Origin: Phyllobacteriaceae bacterium
GTDB lineage: Bacteria; Pseudomonadota; Alphaproteobacteria; Rhizobiales; Ancalomicrobiaceae
Reading direction: 5' to 3'
Length of the DNA stretch: 5,540 bases
NCBI GenBank assembly: GCA_012517025.1
Contig: JAAYVT010000750.1
Coordinates: 1-5,540, forward strand
The translations under genes were made by a program, and so were the position numbers. How positions within the stretch are numbered: the stretch's first letter is position 1; the number at the start of each line of letters is the position of its first letter. Of this stretch, positions 1 through 5,481 are shown one piece after another. Below the pieces are notes generated by a model that was not told the origin of the DNA, did not search any database, and saw only the letters and a list, made by a program, of their open reading frames with translations.

Positions 1-644
1 ACTTCTGCGGCGCGCCGATCGTCATGAACATGCTCAACAACGCGCCGGCCGCGATGAAGGAGCGGGTGAACCACTCCGTCAAGGCGATGGTCGCCGGCGC
101 CGCACCGCCGGCCGCGGTGATCGCCGGCATGGAGCGGATGGGCTGGGAAGTCACCCACGTCTACGGCCTGACCGAGGTCTACGGCCCGACCATGCTCAAC
201 GTCTGGCAGGACGAATGGAAGGACCTCGACATCGACGCCAAGGCGACGGTCGAGGCCTTCGAAGGCGGTTGGTTCCACACCGGCGACCTCGCGGTCTGGC
301 ATCCCGACGGCTACGTCGAGATCAAGGACCGCTCCAAGGACATCATCATCTCCGGCGGAGAGAACATCTCCTCGATCGAGGTCGAGGACGTGCTCTACAA
401 GCATCCGGACATCATGGAGGCGGCGGTCGTCGCCCGTCCGGACGAGAAGTGGGGTGAAACCCCCTGCGCCTTCGTCATGCTGAAAGACGGCGCCGACACG
501 TCCGAGGCCGATCTGGTCGGCTTCTGCCGTCAGCATCTCGCCGGCTTCAAGATCCCCAAGACGTTCGTCTTCGGGGCGCTGCCGAAGACCTCCACCGGCA
601 AGATCCAGAAGTTCATGTTGCGCGCCCAGGCGAAGGAACTCTGA
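1..644 (+). CDS. AMP-forming acyl-CoA synthetase (DmdB-like), 3' part only, with apparent internal deletion
   Basis: Seen: the reading frame is open from the left edge (first full codon at base 3, reading FCGAPIVMNMLNNAP), so the ATG at 24 is internal and the true start lies outside the window. It ends with TGA at 642-644, leaving about 213 visible residues. Motifs in order are the A5 adenylate signature YGLTEVYGP, A7 in GWFHTGDLAV, the hinge and A8 stretch DRSKDIIISGGENISS, and A10 PKTSTGKIQK with the catalytic Lys near the C-terminus. Known: this superfamily activates a carboxylate with ATP to an acyl-AMP and then a CoA thioester in the cytoplasm. The closest family I recognise is the roughly 540-residue acyl-CoA ligase group that includes DmdB (methylmercaptopropionate-CoA ligase). 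Odd: the text passes from DEWKDLDIDAK straight to ATVEAFEGGWFH. Relatives carry about 50-55 more residues there, including motif A6 (GE-x-MFRG-xx-VMKGY type). The protein may therefore be inactive, or the sequence may be in error. The substrate is not determinable here. Confidence 0.93.
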   Translation, partial: FCGAPIVMNMLNNAPAAMKERVNHSVKAMVAGAAPPAAVIAGMERMGWEVTHVYGLTEVYGPTMLNVWQDEWKDLDIDAKATVEAFEGGWFHTGDLAVWHPDGYVEIKDRSKDIIISGGENISSIEVEDVLYKHPDIMEAAVVARPDEKWGETPCAFVMLKDGADTSEADLVGFCRQHLAGFKIPKTFVFGALPKTSTGKIQKFMLRAQAKEL

Positions 645-650
645 TCTCCC

Positions 651-687
651 CGGTCGCCGGTGGACCCTGCCGCCGGCGACCGTTTCC
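651..687 (+). terminator. Probable intrinsic terminator of the acyl-CoA synthetase gene
   Basis: Six bases after the stop codon lies a perfect 10-bp stem, cggtcgccgg (651-660) with ccggcgaccg (673-682). It can extend inward by three pairs (one T-G wobble, two G-C), leaving a 6-base loop. A short tttcc follows (683-687). The U-tract is weak, as is usual in G+C-rich genomes, so termination strength is inferred. No folding energy was computed. Confidence 0.6.
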
Positions 688-700
688 ACTGTGAGATCGA

Positions 701-739
701 TCGCGGCGGCCGGCGGAGCCCGAAACTCCGCCTCCGCGA
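701..739 (+). other. Nested hairpin in the leader of the acyl-CoA dehydrogenase gene
   Basis: Two nested inverted repeats are visible. The outer arms are tcgcgg (701-706) and ccgcga (734-739). The inner arms are ggcggag (712-718) and ctccgcc (726-732), around loop cccgaaa. It lies between the terminator of the upstream gene and the dehydrogenase start. It could be a structured 5' UTR element or chance pairing in G+C-rich DNA. No known riboswitch class was recognised. Confidence 0.35.
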
Positions 740-754
740 CGATGGTCGATCGGA

Positions 755-784
755 CGCCGGCTCGCGCCGGCGCCTCTTTCTTCT
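755..784 (+). terminator. Terminator- or attenuator-like hairpin upstream of the dehydrogenase ribosome binding site
   Basis: A perfect 7-bp stem, cgccggc (755-761) with gccggcg (766-772), has loop tcgc and is followed by the pyrimidine tract cctctttcttct (773-784). It sits only 17 bases before the dehydrogenase start codon. It may be a second terminator for the upstream gene, or an attenuator if the dehydrogenase promoter lies between about 683 and 755. No clear -35/-10 pair was seen to decide this. Confidence 0.4.
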
Positions 785-789
785 CGAAC

Positions 790-793
790 GGAG
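790..793 (+). promoter_or_regulatory. Ribosome binding site that fixes the dehydrogenase start
   Basis: GGAG lies 7 bases before the ATG at 801. The frame is also open from a GTG at 660, but the residues in between (arginine-rich, across the hairpins) match nothing in the family, while MSDYVAPLRDIRFVLDEV from 801 matches the family N-terminus. Confidence 0.7.
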
Positions 794-800
794 TTCCTCC

Positions 801-2588
801 ATGTCGGATTACGTCGCGCCGCTCCGTGACATCCGCTTCGTCCTCGACGAAGTCGTCGATCTGCCGAAGATCGCCACCTTGCCCGGCTACGAGGAGGCGA
901 CCGCCGACCTCGTCGGATCGATCCTCGAGGAGGCCGGCAAGATCGCCGCCGGCGTCGTCGGCCCGCTGAACCAGATCGGCGACGAGGTCGGGTCGACCTG
1001 GGCGAAAGGCGACGTCACCACTCCCGAAGGCTGGTCCGACGCCTGGAACGCGCTGGTCGAGGGCGGCTGGAACGGCCTGCCCTTCCCGGCCGAATGGGGC
1101 GGCATGGGCCTGCCGCAGGTGCTGAACCTCGCGGTGCAGGAGATGTGGCAGTCGGCCAACATGGCCTTCGCGCTGTGCCCGATGCTGACGCAGGGCGCCG
1201 TCCATGCCATCGAGCTGTTCGGCTCGGAGGAGCAGAAGGCGAAGTATCTGCCCAACATGGTCTCCGGCGTGTGGACCGGCACCATGAACCTGACCGAGCC
1301 GCAGGCCGGTTCCGACCTCGCGGCGGTGCGCTCCAAGGCGGTGCCGGAGGGCGATCTCTACCGGATCTCCGGCCAGAAGATCTTCATCACCTACGGCGAG
1401 CAGGACCTGACCGAGAACATCGTCCATCTGGTGCTGGCGCGTCTGCCCGACGCCCCGCCCGGCGTGAAGGGCATCTCGCTGTTCGTGGTGCCGAAGGTGA
1501 TGATCGGCGAGGACGGCTCGCTCGGCGAGCGAAACGACGTCCACTGCGCCTCGATCGAGCACAAGCTCGGCATCCACGGCTCGCCCACCGCCGTCTTGGT
1601 GTTCGGCGAGAAGGGCGGCGCGCTCGGCGAGCTGATCGGCCTGCCCAATCGCGGCCTCGAATACATGTTCACGATGATGAACCACGCCCGGCTGAACGTC
1701 GGCCTGCAGGGGCTCGCCATCGCCGAACGGGCCCATCAGCAGGCCCTCGCCTATGCCCGCGAGCGCGTCCAGGGCAAGCCGGTGGGGTGGCGCGAGGCGA
1801 ACGTTCCGCCGATCGTCCATCACCCCGACGTCGTCCGCATGCTGGTGTCGATGAAGACCCGCATCGAGGCGATGCGCGGCCTGCTCTACACCGTCGCCGC
1901 CGCCCACGACCTCGCCCACGCCCATCCGGACGCCGACGCACGCAAGAAGGCGCAGTTCGAGGTCGACCTGTTGACCCCGGTCGCCAAGGGCTGGTCGACC
2001 GAGACCGGCCAGGACGTCACCTCGCTCGGCGTGCAGGTGCACGGCGGCATGGGCTACATCGAGGAGACCGGCGCCGCTCAGCATCTGCGCGACGCCCGCA
2101 TCACCACCATCTACGAGGGGACGACCGCGATCCAGTCGAACGCGCTGGTCGGTCGCTCGGTACTGCGCGACGGCGGTGTCTCGGTCAACGCTTGGCTCGA
2201 CGAGCAGACGGCGGTCGCCACCGCCCTCTCCGCTCATGCCGGCCTCTCCGATCTCGGCCTCGCGCTGACCGGCGCGATCGCCACCGCGCGCGACGCGGTC
2301 GCTTGGCTGGTCGAAGCCAACGGACGCGATTCGCGGCTGCCCTTCGCGGTCTCGGTGCCGTTCCTGATGCTGACCGGCGCCCTCTGCGGCGGCATCGTGC
2401 TCGGCCGGGCCGCGCTCGCCGCCGACGCCAAGATCGCCGCCGGCGACGATCACGACGGGTGGTACGCCGCCCGGATCGCCCTCGCCCGCGCCTACTTCGG
2501 GCAGACCCTGCCCGACGTCGACGCCCGTTGGGCGACGATGCGCGACGGTGGCGAAGCGGTGCTCGCCGTCGACCTCGCCCATCTGTGA
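801..2588 (+). CDS. Acyl-CoA dehydrogenase, FadE5/DmdC-type, with C-terminal extension domain
   Basis: This is a 595-residue FAD flavoenzyme expected in the cytoplasm. It oxidises an acyl-CoA to the trans-2-enoyl-CoA and passes electrons to electron-transfer flavoprotein. Seen: an N-terminal helical segment typical of the long subfamily (MSDYVAPLRDIRF, about 1-40), the N-terminal dehydrogenase domain (about 41-158), the flavin/substrate segment MNLTEPQAGSDL (162-173), a middle beta domain with GIHGSPT, and the C-terminal helical domain with GGMGYIEE and IYEGTTAIQ. Glu439 in YEGTT is the expected catalytic base by alignment with the family. An extra helical domain (about 470-595) is characteristic of the roughly 600-residue group containing DmdC (methylmercaptopropionyl-CoA dehydrogenase) and FadE5. 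The length is normal and all key motifs are present. The neighbouring acyl-CoA ligase fits a joint acid-catabolism role. Chain length or a sulfur substrate cannot be read from the sequence, so I do not assign dmdC. Confidence 0.95.
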   Translation: MSDYVAPLRDIRFVLDEVVDLPKIATLPGYEEATADLVGSILEEAGKIAAGVVGPLNQIGDEVGSTWAKGDVTTPEGWSDAWNALVEGGWNGLPFPAEWGGMGLPQVLNLAVQEMWQSANMAFALCPMLTQGAVHAIELFGSEEQKAKYLPNMVSGVWTGTMNLTEPQAGSDLAAVRSKAVPEGDLYRISGQKIFITYGEQDLTENIVHLVLARLPDAPPGVKGISLFVVPKVMIGEDGSLGERNDVHCASIEHKLGIHGSPTAVLVFGEKGGALGELIGLPNRGLEYMFTMMNHARLNVGLQGLAIAERAHQQALAYARERVQGKPVGWREANVPPIVHHPDVVRMLVSMKTRIEAMRGLLYTVAAAHDLAHAHPDADARKKAQFEVDLLTPVAKGWSTETGQDVTSLGVQVHGGMGYIEETGAAQHLRDARITTIYEGTTAIQSNALVGRSVLRDGGVSVNAWLDEQTAVATALSAHAGLSDLGLALTGAIATARDAVAWLVEANGRDSRLPFAVSVPFLMLTGALCGGIVLGRAALAADAKIAAGDDHDGWYAARIALARAYFGQTLPDVDARWATMRDGGEAVLAVDLAHL

Positions 2589-2593
2589 CGAGA

Positions 2594-2625
2594 CGCCCGC
2601 CCGGTCCGCCGGGCGGGTTCCCCTT
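2594..2625 (+). terminator. Strong GC hairpin terminator after the acyl-CoA dehydrogenase gene
   Basis: A perfect 9-bp stem, cccgcccgg (2596-2604) with ccgggcggg (2609-2617), has a 4-base loop tccg. It can extend by a G-T pair at 2595/2618. It begins 7 bases after the dehydrogenase stop and is followed by ttcccctt. The short, very stable stem and tight loop are typical of intrinsic terminators in G+C-rich bacteria, although the T-tract is interrupted. Confidence 0.65.
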
Positions 2626-2640
2626 CGAGGCTCGAGACGA

Positions 2641-2662
2641 CGTGCCGAAGCGGTTCGGCGCG
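2641..2662 (+). promoter_or_regulatory. Dyad directly upstream of the MerR-like gene (possible operator or RBS-proximal hairpin)
   Basis: The arms cgtgccgaa (2641-2649) and ttcggcgcg (2654-2662) are symmetric at 8 of 9 positions around gcgg. As RNA the ninth pair is a G-U wobble. The dyad ends one base before the ribosome binding site of the regulator gene. MerR-family proteins bind dyads and often control their own genes, so an autoregulatory operator is a reasonable inference. An RNA hairpin that affects translation is the alternative. Confidence 0.4.
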
Positions 2663-2663
2663 C

Positions 2664-2670
2664 GGGAGGT
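2664..2670 (+). promoter_or_regulatory. Ribosome binding site for the MerR-like gene
   Basis: GGGAGGT lies here, with GGAGG ending 4 bases before the ATG at 2674, a slightly short spacing. It supports 2674 over the in-frame ATG at 2548, which lies inside the dehydrogenase gene and upstream of its terminator. A later in-frame ATG at 2725 has no comparable site. Confidence 0.55.
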
Positions 2671-2673
2671 CGC

Positions 2674-3231
2674 ATGCACGACATTCGCACGCGGTCGGTC
2701 GTCCGTCGTTCGCCGCCGCGCCAGATGGTCGAAAGCCATCCGCGCCCACGCGGCGATCTCATCGACGTATTCGCGCGTCTGCTGCCGGGCGTGGTGGTGC
2801 CGCCGGCGACCTTTCGCTCGGAGACCGCGCTCGCCGGTCAACTGCGCGTCGATCCGCGCCGCATCCGCGAAATTCGCGGTGCCCGTCTGGTCGCCCCCGC
2901 CCGGGTCGGTCGCGGCTGGGTCTATGGTCCGGAGGAGATCCGCACCCTGTCGGTGATGCTGGCGCTCTGCCGGCTCGGGGCGACGCTGCCCGACCTCGAA
3001 GCCTTCTTCGCAGGAAGCCTGCGCGGGCCCGACCATGGCGACGACGGATCGTCGCGCTCGCCGGTCGGCCTGTGCGCCGCCTTCTGCCGGCGCTTGGAAA
3101 GCCGGATGGAGGAGGAGATCGCCCGGCTGCGCGCCCTCGAAGCGCTGTTCGAAGCCGCGCCCGACGAACGTCCGTCACCCGAGGCGAGCCGCGACATCCG
3201 ACCTTCGGTCTCGGAAACCATTGTGAAATAA
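2674..3231 (+). CDS. Divergent MerR-like helix-turn-helix regulator
   Basis: This encodes 185 residues and is probably a cytoplasmic DNA-binding regulator. Seen: residues 51-76 (TALAGQLRVDPRRIREI and onward to LVAP) align without gaps to the MerR recognition helix region, SP-R-TIRYYE-x-x-GLLPP. GWVYGPEEIRTL (81-92) matches the wing and next helix, and LALCRLGATLPDLEAFF (96-112) matches the standard I-x-x-LRELGFSL-x-EI segment. A C-terminal helix with charged heptads (about 137-161, RRLESRMEEEIARLRAL) fits the antiparallel dimerisation coiled coil. Odd: the hallmark RYYE is replaced by REIR, the Gly of GL is replaced by Arg, and there is an extra arginine-rich N-terminal stretch of about 45 residues before the HTH. 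No cysteine metal-binding pattern is evident. It follows the acyl-CoA genes in the same direction but behind a terminator. MerR proteins such as LiuR control acyl-CoA catabolism elsewhere, so such a role here is only a guess. Confidence 0.78.
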   Translation: MHDIRTRSVVRRSPPRQMVESHPRPRGDLIDVFARLLPGVVVPPATFRSETALAGQLRVDPRRIREIRGARLVAPARVGRGWVYGPEEIRTLSVMLALCRLGATLPDLEAFFAGSLRGPDHGDDGSSRSPVGLCAAFCRRLESRMEEEIARLRALEALFEAAPDERPSPEASRDIRPSVSETIVK

Positions 3232-3257
3232 AGAATTTTCGCTTCCGTCTGAACACG

Positions 3258-3276
3258 CGTCAACCAAACGTCAACC
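3258..3276 (+). promoter_or_regulatory. 11-base-spaced direct repeat, CtrA-box-like, upstream of the PilZ gene
   Basis: CGTCAACC occurs at 3258-3265 and again at 3269-3276, exactly one helical turn apart. It can be read as TCAA-N7-TCAA(CC), which has the spacing of the alphaproteobacterial CtrA box TTAA-N7-TTAA but with C for T at the second base of each half. Phased half-sites suggest a dimeric response-regulator site. The regulator's identity is inferred and uncertain. Confidence 0.35.
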
Positions 3277-3304
3277 TCGCCGCGCGACAGTCTCGCCGAG
3301 GTTG
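3272..3304 (+). repeat. Inverted repeat in the leader of the PilZ gene
   Basis: The arms caacctcg (3272-3279) and cgaggttg (3297-3304) are perfect complements. An inner stem gcga (3284-3287) with tcgc (3293-3296) can stack on them, leaving a 4-base bulge and a 5-base loop. It overlaps the second copy of the direct repeat and ends 12 bases before the ribosome binding site. It could be a third, inverted operator half-site or an RNA hairpin. No T-tract follows, so it is not called a terminator. Confidence 0.4.
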
Positions 3305-3316
3305 TTGGGCCGCGCC

Positions 3317-3321
3317 GGAGG
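3317..3321 (+). promoter_or_regulatory. Ribosome binding site for the PilZ gene
   Basis: GGAGG lies 6 bases before the ATG at 3328, near-ideal spacing. It supports that start. Confidence 0.7.
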
Positions 3322-3327
3322 CGAAGA

Positions 3328-3963
3328 ATGGTTCGTGTTGCTCAAATCGAACGGGTCACCGAGAGCGCCCGTCGCGACGCGCGCCGCCATGCGCGCGTCA
3401 CCGTCGATCTCGAGGCGAAATGCCTGTTCGAAGATCGGCGCGAGATGATCTGTCGTGTCGTCGACATGTCGGTGGGCTGTGCCGCGGTGGAGGCGCCGGC
3501 GATCGGCGATCCGCGCGAACGCGTCGTCGCCTACGTCGAGGAGATCGGACGGCTGGAGGGGCGCATCGTCCGCCGCTTCTCCGGCGGCTTCGCGCTGCAC
3601 TACGAAGTTTCGCCGGCGCGACGCGACAAGCTCGCCGACCGTCTCACCTGGATCGTCAATCGGGCGGCGCTCGGCCTTTCCGAGGAGCGGCGGCACGATC
3701 GGCTGGTGCCGGTGGCGCCGTGGTCGCGCCTCGTCCTCGCCGACGGCTCGGCGGTGCGTTGCCGCATCCTCGACGTCTCGGCGTCCGGGGCGGCGGTGCG
3801 CGCCGAGGCGGCGCCGGCGCTCGGGGCGACGGTGTTCCTCGGCCGGATGAGCGGCAAGGTGGTGCGGCGCAGCGACGCCGGCCTCGGCATCGAGTTCGAC
3901 CGGCTGCAATCCGACCGCACTCTGATCGATCGCTTCGGCCGACTTCAGGCGAGTGGATCGTAA
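3328..3963 (+). CDS. Tandem PilZ-domain protein (putative cyclic-di-GMP receptor)
   Basis: This encodes 211 residues, soluble, with no signal peptide or membrane segment. Seen: two PilZ-like units. Unit 1 (about 12-105) starts with the arginine cluster ARRDARRHAR (14-23, RxxxR possible) and carries DMSVGC at 46-51, where the family's DxSxxG has Cys51 in place of the last Gly. Unit 2 (about 118-200) has RRHDR (121-125, a clean RxxxR) and DVSASG (149-154, a clean DxSxxG), then a beta strand ending GLGIEF. Known: RxxxR and DxSxxG form the c-di-GMP pocket of PilZ domains, which control motility, polysaccharide and adhesion. Inferred: unit 2 probably binds c-di-GMP and unit 1 may be weakened. A linker resembling LADRLTWIVNRAALGL joins the two, as I recall for an alphaproteobacterial tandem PilZ family. 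The 3' end overlaps hflX by 19 bases, tail to tail. The output partner is unknown. Confidence 0.88.
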   Translation: MVRVAQIERVTESARRDARRHARVTVDLEAKCLFEDRREMICRVVDMSVGCAAVEAPAIGDPRERVVAYVEEIGRLEGRIVRRFSGGFALHYEVSPARRDKLADRLTWIVNRAALGLSEERRHDRLVPVAPWSRLVLADGSAVRCRILDVSASGAAVRAEAAPALGATVFLGRMSGKVVRRSDAGLGIEFDRLQSDRTLIDRFGRLQASGS

Positions 3964-5432
3964 CCGCCGGGCGTCGCCTCCGGCGGGTCGGTTTCCGCGG
4001 CCGCCCCGACCGTCCGCCCGCGCACCTCGCGGATGTACCGGCCGGCCTTGGCGCGGAAATGATCGAGCGCCTTGTCGGGCACCCGGATCTGCAAGGACAC
4101 CGTGTCCTCGCAGTCGCGCCGCTCGATCACCTCGGTGTGGCGATGCAGCCAGGCGACCAGCTCGCCGTCGGCGACCGGGATTTCGACCCGAAACACGGTG
4201 CGGTCCCGGTTCAGGCGGTCTTCGATCAGGGTGAGCAGCGCCGCCATGCCGTCGCCGGTGATCGCCGAGACCGGCAGCGCCGTCGGGGCGTCGAGCGACG
4301 GCCGACCGCCCTCCTCCAGCAGCTTGGCGCGGTGATCGGGATCGAGCTTGTCGATCTTGTTCCACACCTCGATCATGCGATCGCGGTCTTTGGGATCGAT
4401 GTCGAGCTGGGTCAGCACCGTCTCGACGTCGTGCGCCTGAGCGGCGCTGTCCTCGTGGGCGATGTCGCGAACGTGCAGGATCAGATCGGCCTCGATCACC
4501 TCCTCGAGCGTCGCCCGGAAGGCCGCGACCAGCGTCGTCGGCAGGTCGGAGACGAAACCGACGGTGTCGGAGAGGATGATGTCGCCGCCGTGCGGCAGGC
4601 GCACCTTGCGCAGCGTCGGGTCGAGGGTGGCGAACAGCAGGTCCTTGGCGAAGACGTCGGCCTCGGTCAGCCGATTGAACAACGTCGACTTGCCGGCGTT
4701 GGTGTAGCCGACCAACGCCACCACCGGATGCGGCACCTTCTTGCGGTTCTTGCGATGCAGGGCGCGGGTACGGGCGACCTGTTCGAGCTCACGCTCGAGC
4801 TTGGCGATGCGCTCCTGCAGCATCCGCCGGTCGGCCTCGATCTGGGTCTCGCCGGGGCCGCCGAGGAAGCCGAAACCGCCGCGTTGGCGCTCGAGGTGGG
4901 TCCAGGAGCGGACCAGCCGGCTCTTCTGATAGGTGAGATGGGCGAGCTCGACCTGGAGGCGACCCTCTTTGGTGTGCGCCCGCTCGCCGAAGATCTCCAG
5001 AATGAGGCCGGTGCGATCGAGCACCTTGGCCTGCCATTCCTTCTCGAGATTGCGCTGCTGGATCGGCGACAGCGGATGATCGACCACCACCAGCTCGATC
5101 TTTTCCGCCTCGATCAGCGCCTTGGCTTCCTCGAGCTTGCCTTGCCCGAGCAACGTCGCCGGCCGCGCCTCGCGCAGCTTGACCGGGAAATCGGAGACGA
5201 CGTCGAGTTCGATGGCACGGGCGAGCCCCACCGCCTCCTCGCGACGAGCGTCGAGCGAGCGGGTGGACGAGGGCGCGTCCGCCGCCTCGCCGCGCGCCGG
5301 CTTCTCGGTTCGCCACGGCACCACCACCAAGGCGCGCGTCGGCGCCTCGTCGCGCGCCACGCCCTTGCGGGCGCGAGCGTTGCGACGTTCGGTGAAGTCG
5401 GAGGAGTCTTCGTCGTCTTCGATGTCGATCAA
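3945..5432 (-). CDS. hflX: GTPase HflX, ribosome-splitting/rescue factor
   Basis: This encodes 495 residues from a TTG start. Seen: an acidic then basic N-terminal leader (1-30), the HflX N-terminal domain (about 31-195) with ARPATLLGQGKLEE (89-102), VVDHPLSPIQQRNLEKEW (116-133) and GGPGETQIEADRR (191-203), a charged helix (about 199-232), then the GTPase domain. Its motifs are G1 GYTNAGKST (242-250), G2 around FATLDPT (267-273), G3 DTVGF (289-293), G4 NKID (358-361) and G5 SAIT (389-392). A small C-terminal domain and a roughly 25-residue Pro/Gly-rich tail follow. Known: HflX binds the 50S subunit at the E-site region, hydrolyses GTP and dissociates stalled or stress-inactivated 70S ribosomes. 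It lies just downstream of hfq, the classic arrangement, so cotranscription is likely. The start is uncertain: no ATG lies in frame at the 5' end, the TTG has only a weak GAGG 11 bases upstream, and a GTG at 5358-5360 (residue 25) is the alternative. Confidence 0.96.
   Translation of the reverse strand: MIDIEDDEDSSDFTERRNARARKGVARDEAPTRALVVVPWRTEKPARGEAADAPSSTRSLDARREEAVGLARAIELDVVSDFPVKLREARPATLLGQGKLEEAKALIEAEKIELVVVDHPLSPIQQRNLEKEWQAKVLDRTGLILEIFGERAHTKEGRLQVELAHLTYQKSRLVRSWTHLERQRGGFGFLGGPGETQIEADRRMLQERIAKLERELEQVARTRALHRKNRKKVPHPVVALVGYTNAGKSTLFNRLTEADVFAKDLLFATLDPTLRKVRLPHGGDIILSDTVGFVSDLPTTLVAAFRATLEEVIEADLILHVRDIAHEDSAAQAHDVETVLTQLDIDPKDRDRMIEVWNKIDKLDPDHRAKLLEEGGRPSLDAPTALPVSAITGDGMAALLTLIEDRLNRDRTVFRVEIPVADGELVAWLHRHTEVIERRDCEDTVSLQIRVPDKALDHFRAKAGRYIREVRGRTVGAAAETDPPEATPGGYDPLA
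3964..3994 (+). terminator. Possible terminator of the PilZ gene embedded in the 3' end of hflX
   Basis: Immediately after the TAA, ccgccgg (3964-3970) pairs with ccggcgg (3980-3986) around a 9-base loop, followed by gtcggttt (3987-3994). On the other strand this is coding sequence near the end of hflX. The T-tract is short, and proline/glycine codons alone could generate the hairpin, so confidence is moderate at best. Confidence 0.4.
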
Positions 5433-5465
5433 GAGCGGGATCGCCTCGTCGTCGGGATTGCGGTC

Positions 5466-5481
5466 GGATCCGAGAGGATCC
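5466..5481 (-). repeat. Small perfect hairpin in the hfq-hflX gap
   Basis: Two copies of the palindrome ggatcc (5466-5471 and 5476-5481) flank a 4-base spacer, giving a 6-bp stem in transcripts of either strand. It lies between the hfq stop and the hflX start. No T-tract follows on the minus strand, so it is more likely a processing or stability element, or chance, than a terminator. Confidence 0.3.

Noticed and set aside
660..800. N-terminal extension of the dehydrogenase from a GTG at 660
   Set aside because: It would translate through the terminator-like and leader hairpins and has no family match. The ATG at 801 has a good ribosome binding site and the conserved N-terminus.
2548..2673. 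Earlier start of the MerR-like protein at 2548
   Set aside because: It lies inside the dehydrogenase gene and crosses its terminator hairpin. The added residues are Arg-rich filler, and GGGAGGT supports 2674.
1094..2956. A 620-codon open frame on the plus strand overlapping the dehydrogenase in another frame
   Set aside because: The translation is dominated by Arg, Ala, Pro and Gly with no recognisable motif, as expected for the off-frame of a G+C-rich gene. The dehydrogenase frame carries all the family motifs.
3225..3240. Terminator of the MerR-like gene from gaaa and tttc around its stop codon
   Set aside because: The stem is only about four A-T-rich pairs and is not followed by a T-tract. 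Read-through into the PilZ gene is possible.
3221..3250. Sigma70-like promoter in the A+T-rich patch at the end of the MerR-like gene (ttgtga as -35)
   Set aside because: No convincing -10 hexamer lies 16-18 bases downstream. A local dip in G+C is not enough to call a promoter.
3271..4365. A 364-codon minus-strand open frame across the PilZ gene and the 3' part of hflX
   Set aside because: It is Arg/Ala-rich shadow sequence. The PilZ motifs on the plus strand and the HflX motifs in another minus frame account for the region.
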